Below are positions 8,501 through 16,921 of a DNA stretch of 64,000 nucleotides, in pieces (within the stretch, counting starts at the first letter, position 1; each line of letters starts with the position of its first letter). The notes below the pieces were generated by a model. The model ran no database searches. It was not told where the DNA came from and saw only the letters and a program-made list of their open reading frames with translations. Source of the DNA: Bradyrhizobium zhengyangense (GTDB lineage Bacteria > Pseudomonadota > Alphaproteobacteria > Rhizobiales > Xanthobacteraceae); NCBI RefSeq assembly GCF_022012435.1, contig NZ_JAKLUA010000004.1, positions 372,001 through 436,000 of the forward strand, in the 5' to 3' direction. Both the position numbers and the translations under genes were made by a program.

Positions 8501-9019
8501 ATGGCTGGCTATTTTCAACGCCAACTGGCCGACTATGTCGAATATCATCGCGATCCCTGGAATTGCGCGATGCATGTGGTCGGCATTGTCCTGCTCTTCA
8601 CTGGCGCGACGCTGCCGCTGACCCTGGTCCATTTCTCCGTGTTCGGGGTCGAGGTGAGCCTTGCGGTGATTTTGGCCCTGCCAGTGCTGGTATACTGGCT
8701 GATGCTGGATGCCGGCGTCGGGCTCGGCATCCTGGTGTCGATGATCGTGCTGCTATCGGTCGCAACCGCGATCGGCAATCAGGTTTCGACCGCCATGATG
8801 TGGTCTATTTTTGTGGTGCTGATCGGATCCGGCGTCGCGGCCCAGACCGTTGGTCACAAGGTGTTCGAGGAACGGCAACCGTCCATGGTCGACCACCCCA
8901 CGCATTTCCTGCTTGGACCGATGTTCGTTATGGCAAAATTATTCATTGCATTGGGCTTCCGTCGCGACCTTGCCGCGATTCTGGCGCCAGTTCCGACCAA
9001 TTCCCTTTCGATCCGTTAG
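8501..9019 (+). CDS. DUF962/Mpo1-like integral membrane protein
   Basis: 172 aa from ATG 8501. It opens with LADYVEYHRDPWNCAMHVVG, the conserved H-containing motif of the YGL010w/Mpo1-like family. Three or four hydrophobic segments follow, and HKVFEERQPSMVDHPTHFLLGPMF comes near the end. In yeast Mpo1 is an Fe-dependent dioxygenase in alpha-oxidation of 2-hydroxy fatty acids; the conserved His residues fit a metal site, but the bacterial role is unproven. A CRP-like palindrome lies upstream. The epimerase gene follows after 29 bases. Confidence 0.82.
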   Translation: MAGYFQRQLADYVEYHRDPWNCAMHVVGIVLLFTGATLPLTLVHFSVFGVEVSLAVILALPVLVYWLMLDAGVGLGILVSMIVLLSVATAIGNQVSTAMMWSIFVVLIGSGVAAQTVGHKVFEERQPSMVDHPTHFLLGPMFVMAKLFIALGFRRDLAAILAPVPTNSLSIR

Positions 9020-9048
9020 TTCTAGAAGCGAAACAGCAAACCTTCTGC

Positions 9049-10080
9049 ATGACTCTCGTACTGGTTACCGGTGGCAGCGGTTTCATCGGACAGCATCTCG
9101 TCGAAGCGCTCCGCGCCCGTGGGCAGCGGGTACGTGTTCTCGATGTCAGGCCGCCGGCGACCGCGAATGCGGACGTCGAGTATGTGCGCGGCTCGGTGCT
9201 GGACGCTGCCACGGTCGATGCTGCGGTTTCGGGAGTTGATCAGGTCTATCACCTCGCCGGCCTGCCCGGCATGTGGGTCGCCAACAAGCAGGACTTCCAC
9301 GACGTCAATTTCCGCGGCACCGAGGTCGTGCTTGGAGCTGCGATGAAGCGCAACATCTCGCGCTTCCTGCATTGCTCGACGGAATCGATCCTGTTCCCCT
9401 ACGCCAACCTCAACGGCGTGGCCGCCGAGGAAGCCTTGCAGCCGGCCGACGCGATGCCCGGCGCCTATACGCGTTCGAAATCGCTCGCAGAGCATCACGC
9501 CGCGAAGGCCGCGGCCAGCGGCTTCCCGCTCGTGATCGGCACCCCGACCATGCCGATCGGCGCTGCCGACCACAATCTGACGCCGCCGACGGCGATGCTG
9601 TGGTACTTCCTGCAGAAGAAGGTGCAGCCGCATCTCGACTTCCTGGTCAATCTCGTCGACGTCCGCGACGTCGCCATGGGCCTGTTGCTGACGATGGAGC
9701 GTGGCCGCATCGGCCAGCGCTACATCCTCGGCGGCGATTGCGTCAGGCTCGGGCAGATCCTGCGCATGATGTCGGCGATGAGCGGACGGCGACAATATCC
9801 GGTCGTCGTTCCCGGCAAGATCGCCGAGCTCTCCGCGATCATGCTCGAGAAGGTCTCCGATCACATCACGCGCCGTCCGCCCAACGGCACCGCCGAGGGC
9901 GTGCGCATCGCGCTGGCCGCGAGCGACCTTTCAATCGGCAAGGCGCGTGACGAGCTCGGCTATGCGCCGCGCCCGATCGAGCCGGTGCTGCGCGAAACCA
10001 TCACCCACCTGCTCGCCCGCAACGGCCAGCAGCCCTCCGGCGCCATCGAGCATCACGCGCTCTCCTCGCGCGCGAGCTGA
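9049..10080 (+). CDS. NAD-dependent epimerase/dehydratase family protein (extended SDR)
   Basis: 343 aa. The Rossmann motif VTGGSGFIGQ is at residues 6-15. The catalytic YxxxK is Y140-TRSK144, and S110 in FLHCSTES fits the third residue of the triad. This is the layout of extended short-chain dehydrogenases that act on nucleotide sugars or 3-beta-hydroxysteroid-like substrates. The C-terminal half (YILGGDCVRLGQILRMM, ELGYAPRPIEPVLRETI) is the variable substrate domain. The substrate is unknown. It is flanked by DUF962 and isoprenylcysteine-methyltransferase-like membrane proteins on the same strand, which suggests a lipid or membrane-related pathway (inference). Confidence 0.82.
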   Translation: MTLVLVTGGSGFIGQHLVEALRARGQRVRVLDVRPPATANADVEYVRGSVLDAATVDAAVSGVDQVYHLAGLPGMWVANKQDFHDVNFRGTEVVLGAAMKRNISRFLHCSTESILFPYANLNGVAAEEALQPADAMPGAYTRSKSLAEHHAAKAAASGFPLVIGTPTMPIGAADHNLTPPTAMLWYFLQKKVQPHLDFLVNLVDVRDVAMGLLLTMERGRIGQRYILGGDCVRLGQILRMMSAMSGRRQYPVVVPGKIAELSAIMLEKVSDHITRRPPNGTAEGVRIALAASDLSIGKARDELGYAPRPIEPVLRETITHLLARNGQQPSGAIEHHALSSRAS

Positions 10081-10110
10081 TCTGCCGCCCAAACCAAAGA
10101 ACCTTTCCGC

Positions 10111-10737
10111 ATGTCCTTTGATTTCAGCAAGCTTCTCTCCGTGGCCTGGGGTGGCTGGACCACGACCTGGCCGACCGAGCTCCTGGCCCTGATCTGGCTC
10201 GCCTTTCTCGCCAGTTGGGTGGGCGCTTCGTTCTGGCAGGGACAGACCAAGAAGCAGGTCATGACGCTGGAGTCGCAGCGCTATCGCCTGCCGATCCTGG
10301 TCGGCGGCATCCTGTACACGCCATTCATTGCGGAGGTCATGGGCTGGAAGCCGCTCTGGGTGCTCGGCAACACCGGCATCGCCATCGCCGCGATCCTCTC
10401 GGTCGCCGGCATCGCCTTCGCATGGTGGGGGCGGCTGCATCTCGGGAAGTTCTGGTCCAACACCATCACCCACAAGGAAGACCACCGCGTCATCGACACC
10501 GGCCCCTACGGCATCGTCCGTCATCCGATCTACACCGGGTTGATCTTCGGCATGCTGGTGACCGGCGTTGCGATCGGCATGGTGACGACGATCCTCGGCG
10601 CCATCCTGATCTCGCTCGGCATGTGGCAGAAGGGCCGGATGGAAGAGGTGTTCCTCTCGAAGGAGCTCGGCGAGGACGCCTACGGCGCCTATTGCCGCCG
10701 CGTGCCGATGATCATCCCGTTCACGTCGCCGCGGTGA
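10111..10737 (+). CDS. Isoprenylcysteine carboxyl methyltransferase/PEMT-like membrane protein
   Basis: 208 aa with about five hydrophobic segments. The motif DTGPYGIVRHPIYTGLIFG at about 129-147 is the SAM-binding signature of ICMT and phospholipid N-methyltransferases, followed by EVFLSKELGEDAYGAYCRRVP at the C-terminus. It should be an integral membrane methyltransferase; bacteria lack prenylated proteins of the eukaryotic type, so the substrate is open. It lies 30 bases after the epimerase gene, and the three genes 8501-10737 look like one operon. Confidence 0.85.
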   Translation: MSFDFSKLLSVAWGGWTTTWPTELLALIWLAFLASWVGASFWQGQTKKQVMTLESQRYRLPILVGGILYTPFIAEVMGWKPLWVLGNTGIAIAAILSVAGIAFAWWGRLHLGKFWSNTITHKEDHRVIDTGPYGIVRHPIYTGLIFGMLVTGVAIGMVTTILGAILISLGMWQKGRMEEVFLSKELGEDAYGAYCRRVPMIIPFTSPR

Positions 10738-10787
10738 AGCTGCGGACGTCCGCCTATCGCATTCGCCGCAGAGCGCTCCCCTCGTCC

Positions 10788-10935
10788 CGTCATCCTGAGG
10801 TGCGAGGTTTGTGATGCGCATGCATCGCAAGCCGAGCCTCGAAGGATGCACGGCCGTGATGCAGCCGGGCCATTCATCCTTCGAGGCTCCCCCATGGCGC
10901 GCGTTGCGCCCCATGGCTCGCACCTCAGGATGACG
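10788..10935. repeat. Nested inverted repeat in intergenic region
   Basis: The outer arms CGTCATCCTGAGGTGCGAG (10788-10806) and its perfect reverse complement (10917-10935) are 19 bases long. The inner arms GAGCCTCGAAGGATG (10834-10848) and CATCCTTCGAGGCTC (10875-10889) are perfect over 15 bases. The whole 148-base element can fold into a long cruciform or RNA hairpin. It fills most of the gap 10738-11023 after the methyltransferase gene. It has the look of a dispersed Bradyrhizobium intergenic repeat. Confidence 0.85.
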
Positions 10936-11023
10936 GATTGGTAAGCGCGGGATCAGGCAGGAACCGCCTCTCCACTCACCCGTTAGCCCCGTGACACCTG
11001 CTCCAGACGCAGAGCATTGCGCC

Positions 11024-11233
11024 ATGTCGGACGCCTACGATTATTTTCGCGCGCACGCGATTGCGGCACTCTGCAAGGCGCGGGCGCTGCCGCCAGGGCG
11101 GCCGAAGCTGAAGCAGCGCACCGTCGCGCGCGTCTATCATCTCCTGTCCAAGGAGGCAGCGCTCACGCCGAACGTCCATCATCTCGATGATTTCAGGCAT
11201 GCTCGACGGCCGGAGCAGCAGGTTCGGCACTGA
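11024..11233 (+). CDS. Small hypothetical protein, 69 aa
   Basis: ATG 11024 begins MSDAYDYFRAHAIAALCKARALPPGRPK and the protein ends DFRHARRPEQQVRH. It is basic and probably helical, with no signal peptide or membrane segment. In-frame extension to 10991 adds Pro-rich sequence with no ribosome binding signal. The amino-acid composition and natural-looking start support coding. The family is not recognised. Confidence 0.55.
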   Translation: MSDAYDYFRAHAIAALCKARALPPGRPKLKQRTVARVYHLLSKEAALTPNVHHLDDFRHARRPEQQVRH

Positions 11234-11458
11234 TCCGCATCCCCCTATGCAAATTCGATCAGCAGCCATTCCACGGGAATAGCCACGGATCGAGTTCCGG
11301 CCCGGTTGACCTTTTGACCGTGACCCAGTTGGATGCGCGCGCAAAAAGGGCACGTCGACGTTCCATCGTCGATCTGGCGAGATCGACGGTCAGGCCTCAA
11401 GCCCGCGCGGGGCTTGATGCGATCCGGACTGTGCCGCAGGGTTCGACAGGGGCTTCTC

Positions 11459-12763
11459 ATGACTTTTTCCAGCATCTTTGCGCAGTTCGTCGCAGTGCTC
11501 GGCGGCATCGCGCTGCAATGGCGGAAGCTGACCGGCACTGAAGCGGCGCCGGCCTGGGGCCAGGCCCCTTCCATTCCCGAGGCCAAGCCGCAAGGCGCGA
11601 TCCCGACCTTGAAGATGCCGACCGCGCGCGGCTGGAGCCAAGGCCAGAAGCCGACGGTCGCAGCCGGGCTCAAGGTCAACGCGTTCGCGAGCGAGCTCGA
11701 CCATCCGCGCTGGATCGAGGTGCTGCCCAATGGCGACGTGCTGATCGCTGAAGCGACGCAGATCGCGGGCGCCCCGCGCAGCGTGTTCCACTACGCGATG
11801 CAGGCGACGATGCGGCGCGCCGCGGCGCTGGGCGTCTCCGCCAACCGCATCACACTGTTGCGCGACAAGGACGGCGACGGCGTTGCGGAAGTCCGCGGCG
11901 CCTTCATGGAGAACCTCAACCAGCCATTTGGCATGGCGCTGGTCGGCGACACCTTCTATGTCGGCAACACCGACGGCGTGATGGCCTTTCCTTATGTCGC
12001 CAATGCCGACAGCATCACCGCGCCGGGCAAGCGGCTCACCACGTTCAAGCCGAGCGGCCACTGGACGCGCAGCCTGCTCGCCAGCCCCGACGGCAAGAAG
12101 CTCTATGCCGGCGTCGGCTCGCTCAGCAACATCGCCGAAATGGGCATGGAGGTCGAGCAAGGCCGCGCCGCGGTCTACGAGCTCGATCTCGCCGCCGGCA
12201 CGCATCGCATCTTCGGCGCGGGCCTGCGCAATCCGGTCGGGCTTGCGTGGGAGCCAACGACGGGCGTGCTCTGGACCGTCGTCAACGAACGTGACGGTCT
12301 CGGCGACGAGACGCCGCCCGACTATCTCACCTCGGTGCGCGACGGCGGCTTCTACGGCTGGCCCTATTGCTATTGGGGCAAGACGGTGGACGACCGGGTG
12401 CCGCAGGATGCGGCGATGGTCGCCAAGGCGCTGCAACCTGATTACGCGCTCGGCGGCCATACCGCTTCGCTCGGCCTGTGCTGGATGCCCGCAGGGACCC
12501 TGCCCGGCTTCGGAGACGGCATGGTGATCGGCCAGCACGGCTCGTGGAATCGCAGCACGCTGTCCGGCTACAAGCTGGTCTTCATCCCGTTCGCGAACGG
12601 AAAACCCTCCGGCCCCGGTCGCGACATCCTGTCGGGCTTCCTGTCCCCGGACGAGAAGGAGTCCTACGGACGCCCGGTGGGCGTCGTGATCGGCCCCGAC
12701 AAGAAGTCGCTGCTGATGGCCGACGACGTCGGCAACGTGATCTGGCGCGTGACGGGCGCTTAA
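11459..12763 (+). CDS. PQQ-type sorbosone/glucose dehydrogenase family protein
   Basis: About 434 aa. The start ATG 11459 has AGGGG upstream; the open frame extends to 11333 without such a signal. A hydrophobic stretch at about 7-20 suggests membrane anchoring or export. The body is a beta-propeller of the GSDH/sorbosone dehydrogenase family: ELDHPRWIEVLPNGDVLIAEA, LRDKDGDGVAEVR, FGAGLRNPVGLAWEP, TVVNERDGLGDETPPDY, GQHGSWNRSTLSGYKLVF and RPVGVVIGPDKKSLLMADD. Relatives oxidise aldoses or sorbosone with PQQ in the periplasm. The substrate here is unknown. It stops next to the convergent aspartate dehydrogenase gene. Confidence 0.85.
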   Translation: MTFSSIFAQFVAVLGGIALQWRKLTGTEAAPAWGQAPSIPEAKPQGAIPTLKMPTARGWSQGQKPTVAAGLKVNAFASELDHPRWIEVLPNGDVLIAEATQIAGAPRSVFHYAMQATMRRAAALGVSANRITLLRDKDGDGVAEVRGAFMENLNQPFGMALVGDTFYVGNTDGVMAFPYVANADSITAPGKRLTTFKPSGHWTRSLLASPDGKKLYAGVGSLSNIAEMGMEVEQGRAAVYELDLAAGTHRIFGAGLRNPVGLAWEPTTGVLWTVVNERDGLGDETPPDYLTSVRDGGFYGWPYCYWGKTVDDRVPQDAAMVAKALQPDYALGGHTASLGLCWMPAGTLPGFGDGMVIGQHGSWNRSTLSGYKLVFIPFANGKPSGPGRDILSGFLSPDEKESYGRPVGVVIGPDKKSLLMADDVGNVIWRVTGA

Positions 12764-12766
12764 GAA

Positions 12767-13591
12767 TTACGTTCCAACGCAAAGCGTGGCGCGCTGCTTG
12801 CGGAGCAGCGCGATCACGGACAGTGCGGTGATCATTCCGGTCTTGGGATTCTCGGACGGGATGTTCTCGATGCTCATCGAGAACCGCGCCGAATCCGCTT
12901 CGACCTCGATACGGTGAACGTTGCGCGTCACGGTGGGATCGGCCCACACCTGCATCTGGGTGCGATCAGGCCCGATGCCCGCCAGCGACAGCGCAACGGC
13001 GACATTGACGTTCGCCGGAAAGCCCTTTGCGGCGTCACGTGCGGATCCCTCGAACAGCTTGAGCGGCTCGCGCAGATTGTCGATGTCGATGTTGTTCTGA
13101 ACGATGAACGGCGCGCCCCTCAGCCCGTCGATCGGCTTGCGCGTGACCATCTTCACCGAATGGATGGTGCCGACTGCCGCGGCGTTGACGGCATCGAGCC
13201 CGATCAGCGCACCGGTCGGGACAAGAATGCGACCGCCCTTGGCGCGGGCCAGATCGACGAGATCGAAATTGTCGAGCAGCCCGCCGACGCTGACGACGAC
13301 CGCGGACCTGCCGCGCTTCACCGCGGGCTCGACGATCGCGCGTAACTGGCTGCTCGGCGCGCATTCGACCACGATGTCGGCGGCGTCGCCAAGCTGGTCG
13401 ATCGGCAGGATTTGCGGCCGATGACGCAGGCCACTGAGGAAAGCCTGATGCTTGGCAGGATCGCGCACCGCCACGGCTGATAGCGCCAGTCCTTCGATGC
13501 CCTGATCGAGCGCGGTCACAATCTTGCTGCCGATCGAGCCCAGGCCCGCGATCGCTACTCGCAAGTCGTTCGAGGCTTTCTGATCGGTCAT
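12767..13591 (-). CDS. nadX: Aspartate dehydrogenase (NAD(P)-dependent)
   Basis: 274 aa from ATG 13591, preceded by AAGGTGG. The Rossmann motif AGLGSIGS is at about 15-22, and the DUF108 domain includes the active-site His region (VTRNVHRIEVEAD) and ENIPSENPKTG. The enzyme oxidises L-aspartate to iminoaspartate, which can feed NAD synthesis or amino-acid catabolism. No nadA/nadC is adjacent; the gene instead follows a LysR regulator by 38 bases on the same strand. That context favours a catabolic role under LysR control (inference). Confidence 0.85.
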   Translation of the reverse strand: MTDQKASNDLRVAIAGLGSIGSKIVTALDQGIEGLALSAVAVRDPAKHQAFLSGLRHRPQILPIDQLGDAADIVVECAPSSQLRAIVEPAVKRGRSAVVVSVGGLLDNFDLVDLARAKGGRILVPTGALIGLDAVNAAAVGTIHSVKMVTRKPIDGLRGAPFIVQNNIDIDNLREPLKLFEGSARDAAKGFPANVNVAVALSLAGIGPDRTQMQVWADPTVTRNVHRIEVEADSARFSMSIENIPSENPKTGMITALSVIALLRKQRATLCVGT

Positions 13592-13629
13592 CGCATCCAC
13601 CTTTTTATCCAGACCAGTGTCATAGCCGC

Positions 13630-14547
13630 TCACGCCTCCCGCGCATAGAAGCGCAGGCGCGCCTCCAACACCGCCAGCATCGCATCGCGGGCCGGATCAC
13701 GCGAGCCGCGCAGCCAGGCCGCCGCCAGCGGCAGCCGGCCGACCGGTCCGCTCTGCTTCGGTCGGAGCGACACGAAGCGCACGCCCGTCACCGCCATCCG
13801 CGTGGTCCAGCGCGGAACGACGGCAACACCGAGCCTCGTTGCCACGAGATTGATGATGGTCTGCTTCTCATCGGCGACCTGCACGATGCGCGGCGTCAAG
13901 CCCGCCTGCTCGAACAGTTTGATCGTGAGGTCGTGGCTGTGCGGCCGCGATCGGCGGTCCGGCACCAGCATCGCCTCGCCGGCGATATCAGCCAGCGTGA
14001 TCGATTTCCGTGCCGCGAGCGCGTGCCGCTGCGGAAACGCCACGATCGCGGTCTCCTGGAGCAGCGGGCGTAACTCGAGCCGCTTGTCCGCCGGGTCGGG
14101 AGGGCGAACGAAGGCGAGATCGAGCGCCCCTGTCAGGATCTTTGGCAATAACCTGATGGTCTTGTCCTCGATAAGCTGGACCGCGACGTCGGGATGCCTG
14201 GCGCGGAAGTCGCGCAGCAATGGCGGCAGCAACCCTGCCGCCGCGCTATCGACGGCACCGATCCGCAGCCGCCGCGCGGCACCTGCGCGCGAGCGGTTGC
14301 GCAAATTGCTCTCGACGGCCTCAACTCTAGCAAGGATGGCGCGGGCGTCGCGCAGCAACGTGTTGCCGTCCTCGGTGAGCGAGACCGCGCGGGTCGTGCG
14401 CGCGAACAGTCGCGCTCCCAGATCCTCTTCCAGCAGCCTGATCTGGCGGCCGAGCGCAGACGGCAGCATCTGCAAATGCTGCGCGGCGCGGCCGAAATGC
14501 AGCTGCTCGGCGGCCGCCACGAAGCATCGAAGCTGATGCAATTCCAT
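13630..14547 (-). CDS. LysR-family transcriptional regulator
   Basis: 305 aa from ATG 14547, with GAGGAAA nine bases upstream. The winged helix-turn-helix occupies residues 1-60 (LRCFVAAAEQLHFGRAAQHLQMLPSALGRQI, typical LTTR start MELHQL). The LysR_substrate domain runs from about 90 to 295. It is transcribed divergently from the tartrate/isopropylmalate-type dehydrogenase and co-directionally with aspartate dehydrogenase, so it likely controls both in response to a C4-acid-like effector. An ATGAT-N3-ATCAT repeat lies in the divergent spacer. Confidence 0.9.
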   Translation of the reverse strand: MELHQLRCFVAAAEQLHFGRAAQHLQMLPSALGRQIRLLEEDLGARLFARTTRAVSLTEDGNTLLRDARAILARVEAVESNLRNRSRAGAARRLRIGAVDSAAAGLLPPLLRDFRARHPDVAVQLIEDKTIRLLPKILTGALDLAFVRPPDPADKRLELRPLLQETAIVAFPQRHALAARKSITLADIAGEAMLVPDRRSRPHSHDLTIKLFEQAGLTPRIVQVADEKQTIINLVATRLGVAVVPRWTTRMAVTGVRFVSLRPKQSGPVGRLPLAAAWLRGSRDPARDAMLAVLEARLRFYAREA

Positions 14548-14575
14548 AAAAGGACTTTCCTCGTTTCGCCAAGCG

Positions 14576-14588
14576 ATGATTATATCAT
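14576..14588. promoter_or_regulatory. ATGAT-N3-ATCAT inverted repeat, candidate LysR operator
   Basis: The short inverted repeat lies in an AT-rich patch of an otherwise GC-rich 154-base divergent spacer between the LysR gene and the dehydrogenase gene. LysR proteins usually bind T-N11-A boxes in such spacers; this repeat is a reasonable candidate but arms of five bases can arise by chance. Confidence 0.3.
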
Positions 14589-14701
14589 TTTTTTGTATAA
14601 ACCAGCGCCAATTGAGTAACCCGACACGCCCGCCTAGACTCGGTGGCGAGGTGGACCATCCAGTTTCCGCAACTCCACCGCCATCTTCAACGGAGCTTCC
14701 C

Positions 14702-15775
14702 ATGCGCACCCATTCGATCGCAGCAATCCCCGCCGACGGCATCGGCCCCGAGGTGATCTCTGCCGGTGTCCGCGTGCTGGAGGCGCTGGCCAGGCGCAGC
14801 GGCGACATCGCCTTCAACGTGAGGACGTTCGACTGGGGCTCGGACTATTACAAGAAGCATGGCGTGATGATGCCGGCCGACGGTCTCACGGAGCTGAAGA
14901 AGTTCGACGCGATCTATTTCGGCGCGGTCGGCGCCCCCGACGTGCCCGATCACATCACGCTGTGGGGCCTGCGCCTGCCGATCTGCCAGGGCTTTGACCA
15001 GTACGCCAACGTGCGTCCGACCAAGATCCTGCCGGGCGTGGCCTCACCGCTGCGCAATGTCGGCGTCGGCGATCTCGACTGGGTGATCGTGCGCGAGAAC
15101 TCGGAAGGCGAATATGCCGGCATGGGCGGCCGCGCGCATAGGGGCCTGCCAGAAGAAGTAGGCACCGAAGTCGCCGTCTTCACCCGCGTCGGCGTCACGC
15201 GCATCATGCGCTATGCATTCCAGCTCGCGCAGTCGCGTCCGCGCAAATTCCTGACCGTGGTGACCAAGTCGAACGCGCAGCGCCATGGCATGGTGATGTG
15301 GGACGAGATCGCAGCCGAGGTCGCGACCGAATTCCCTGGTGTGACCTGGGACAAGATGCTGGTCGATGCCATGACCGTGCGCATGACGCTGCATCCGAAG
15401 AGCCTCGACACCATCGTGGCGACCAACCTCCACGCCGACATCCTCTCCGATCTCGCCGGCGCGCTTGCCGGCAGTCTCGGCGTGGCGCCGACCGGCAACA
15501 TCGATCCGCAGCGCCGCTTTCCTTCGATGTTCGAGCCGATCCACGGCTCGGCCTTCGACATCACCGGCAAGGGTATCGCCAACCCGGTCGCGACGTTCTG
15601 GACCGGCGCACAGATGCTGGAGCATCTCGGCGAGAAGGATGCAGCCGCGCGGCTGATGAAGGCGGTCGAGCAGGTCTGTGCGGCCGGCGTGCTGACACCC
15701 GATGTCGGCGGCAAGGCGACGACAAGGGAAGTGACCGACGCCGTGATCGACGCGATCCACGGCTCGAACGTCTGA
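14702..15775 (+). CDS. Tartrate dehydrogenase/3-isopropylmalate dehydrogenase family protein
   Basis: 357 aa from ATG 14702 with GGAG upstream. It is a beta-decarboxylating dehydrogenase: IPADGIGPEV at the start, RENSEGEYAGMGGRAH (substrate and cofactor loop), TVVTKSNAQRHGMVMWDE, DAMTVRMTLHPKSLDTIVATNLHADILSDLAG (metal-binding Asp residues), and EPIHGSAFDITGKGIANPVATFW. The last two and the overall length match tartrate dehydrogenase/D-malate dehydrogenase better than LeuB. It would oxidise tartrate or D-malate with NAD and Mn2+. It is divergent from a LysR gene, a common arrangement for such catabolic enzymes. Tartrate versus D-malate cannot be decided here. Confidence 0.87.
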   Translation: MRTHSIAAIPADGIGPEVISAGVRVLEALARRSGDIAFNVRTFDWGSDYYKKHGVMMPADGLTELKKFDAIYFGAVGAPDVPDHITLWGLRLPICQGFDQYANVRPTKILPGVASPLRNVGVGDLDWVIVRENSEGEYAGMGGRAHRGLPEEVGTEVAVFTRVGVTRIMRYAFQLAQSRPRKFLTVVTKSNAQRHGMVMWDEIAAEVATEFPGVTWDKMLVDAMTVRMTLHPKSLDTIVATNLHADILSDLAGALAGSLGVAPTGNIDPQRRFPSMFEPIHGSAFDITGKGIANPVATFWTGAQMLEHLGEKDAAARLMKAVEQVCAAGVLTPDVGGKATTREVTDAVIDAIHGSNV

Positions 15776-15782
15776 GCGAAAG

Positions 15783-16745
15783 CTACTTCTTCCGTCCAGA
15801 AGGTGCCGCCGGCGGCGGCACCGCCATCGCGGCCGCGGCCGCTGTGTCCGGCGGCGTCAAATGCCTGGGAACAATGATCGACTGGCCCGGCGTGAGCGTC
15901 GCATTCTCCGTCAGCGAGTTGCTCTGCGCGATGGCCCAGACCGGCACGCGATGGGTTGCCGCGATGCTCTCCATCGTATCGCCTGTGCGGACCGGTATAC
16001 GCACGCCGCTGTCCCACAATTCGACCAGCGTGTCCCCGGGGACCTGATAACGCAGCGGCACGGCATCGGCCTCGGTCTGCCCCGCCTGGATGCGCGGCAA
16101 CTGCGTCACCATTTCGACGATCTGGCGGTGGATGTCGTCCGACTTCTCGATGTTGATGTGCGTGACGCGGCTGTTCAGCTTCAGATCGTAGCTCGCGTAA
16201 TGGCCGCGAAAGCCGGGCACCGCCACCACATCGCCGCCGCCGAGAACACTGTCTGACAGGAAGATGTTGATGAAGCGCTCGACGTTGAGCGGCACGTCGT
16301 CGGTCGCGTGCGCGGGATCGATAGCGATGACGAGGCTGATCGGGATGTTCTCCTTGGCCGCCATCTCGGAAATGAGGACCGAGCACAGACCGCCCATCGA
16401 ATGGCCCATCAGCACGATCGGCGCCGGGCTCTCCTTGTAGCTGGCGATGGCGCGGTTGCCGATCAGGCGGCACAAGGTGAATTCGTAGACGTCGGACGAG
16501 AAGCCGGCCTTGGTCAGCTTCTCGCTGAGCCGGTCGATCCCGGTCGAGAAAAATGGCCCCATGGCGCCGCGAAACAAGTAGATCTTCGGCGGCGGCAGCG
16601 GCTCGACCGGCGGAGCAGGAGGCGGCGGCGCGACCACAGGACTCGCAGCCGGCTTCGGCTTGGCGGGTGAGGCCGCGGCCAGAGGAGGATTCAAGGCGAG
16701 CAGCACAAGAGCTGCCAACACCACAAGTCGCCTTGGATCAATCAT
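15783..16745 (-). CDS. Exported alpha/beta hydrolase with C-terminal LysM-like domain
   Basis: About 320 aa from ATG 16745 (ATG preferred over GTG 16766, which lacks a binding site). A signal peptide or anchor is followed by a Pro-rich linker (about 30-53). The hydrolase core starts KIYLFRGAMGPFFSTG and has the nucleophile elbow GHSMGG at 114-119. Residues about 255-300 (VRTGDTMESIAATHRVPVWAIAQSN, LTPGQSIIVP) are a LysM-like peptidoglycan-binding module. It is probably a periplasmic lipase- or esterase-like enzyme held at the cell wall. It is paralogous to the protein at 20694-21413, which lacks the LysM part. Confidence 0.75.
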   Translation of the reverse strand: MIDPRRLVVLAALVLLALNPPLAAASPAKPKPAASPVVAPPPPAPPVEPLPPPKIYLFRGAMGPFFSTGIDRLSEKLTKAGFSSDVYEFTLCRLIGNRAIASYKESPAPIVLMGHSMGGLCSVLISEMAAKENIPISLVIAIDPAHATDDVPLNVERFINIFLSDSVLGGGDVVAVPGFRGHYASYDLKLNSRVTHINIEKSDDIHRQIVEMVTQLPRIQAGQTEADAVPLRYQVPGDTLVELWDSGVRIPVRTGDTMESIAATHRVPVWAIAQSNSLTENATLTPGQSIIVPRHLTPPDTAAAAAMAVPPPAAPSGRKK

Positions 16746-16921
16746 CAAGTCCCGCAGTCCTACCACGAGGGGGCAAGCGCCCCCTCCGCGGCGGTTAGTG
16801 ACCGCCGATTGGGTGGTTTTTGGGGCACGAAACCCGCCGGGTCAACCGGCTCCGTGACGCGCGATCAGCTGGTCAGCGACATCGTTGAGATCGTTGCCGA
16901 CCAGTTGCGGCTGTGGCCCGA

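Noticed and set aside
11245-11440. Minus-strand frame ending with CPFCARIQLGHGQKVNR and VEWLLIEFA, which looks partly protein-like.
   Set aside because: There is only one Cys pair, no start signal was found, and the frame runs into the antisense of the sorbosone dehydrogenase-like gene.
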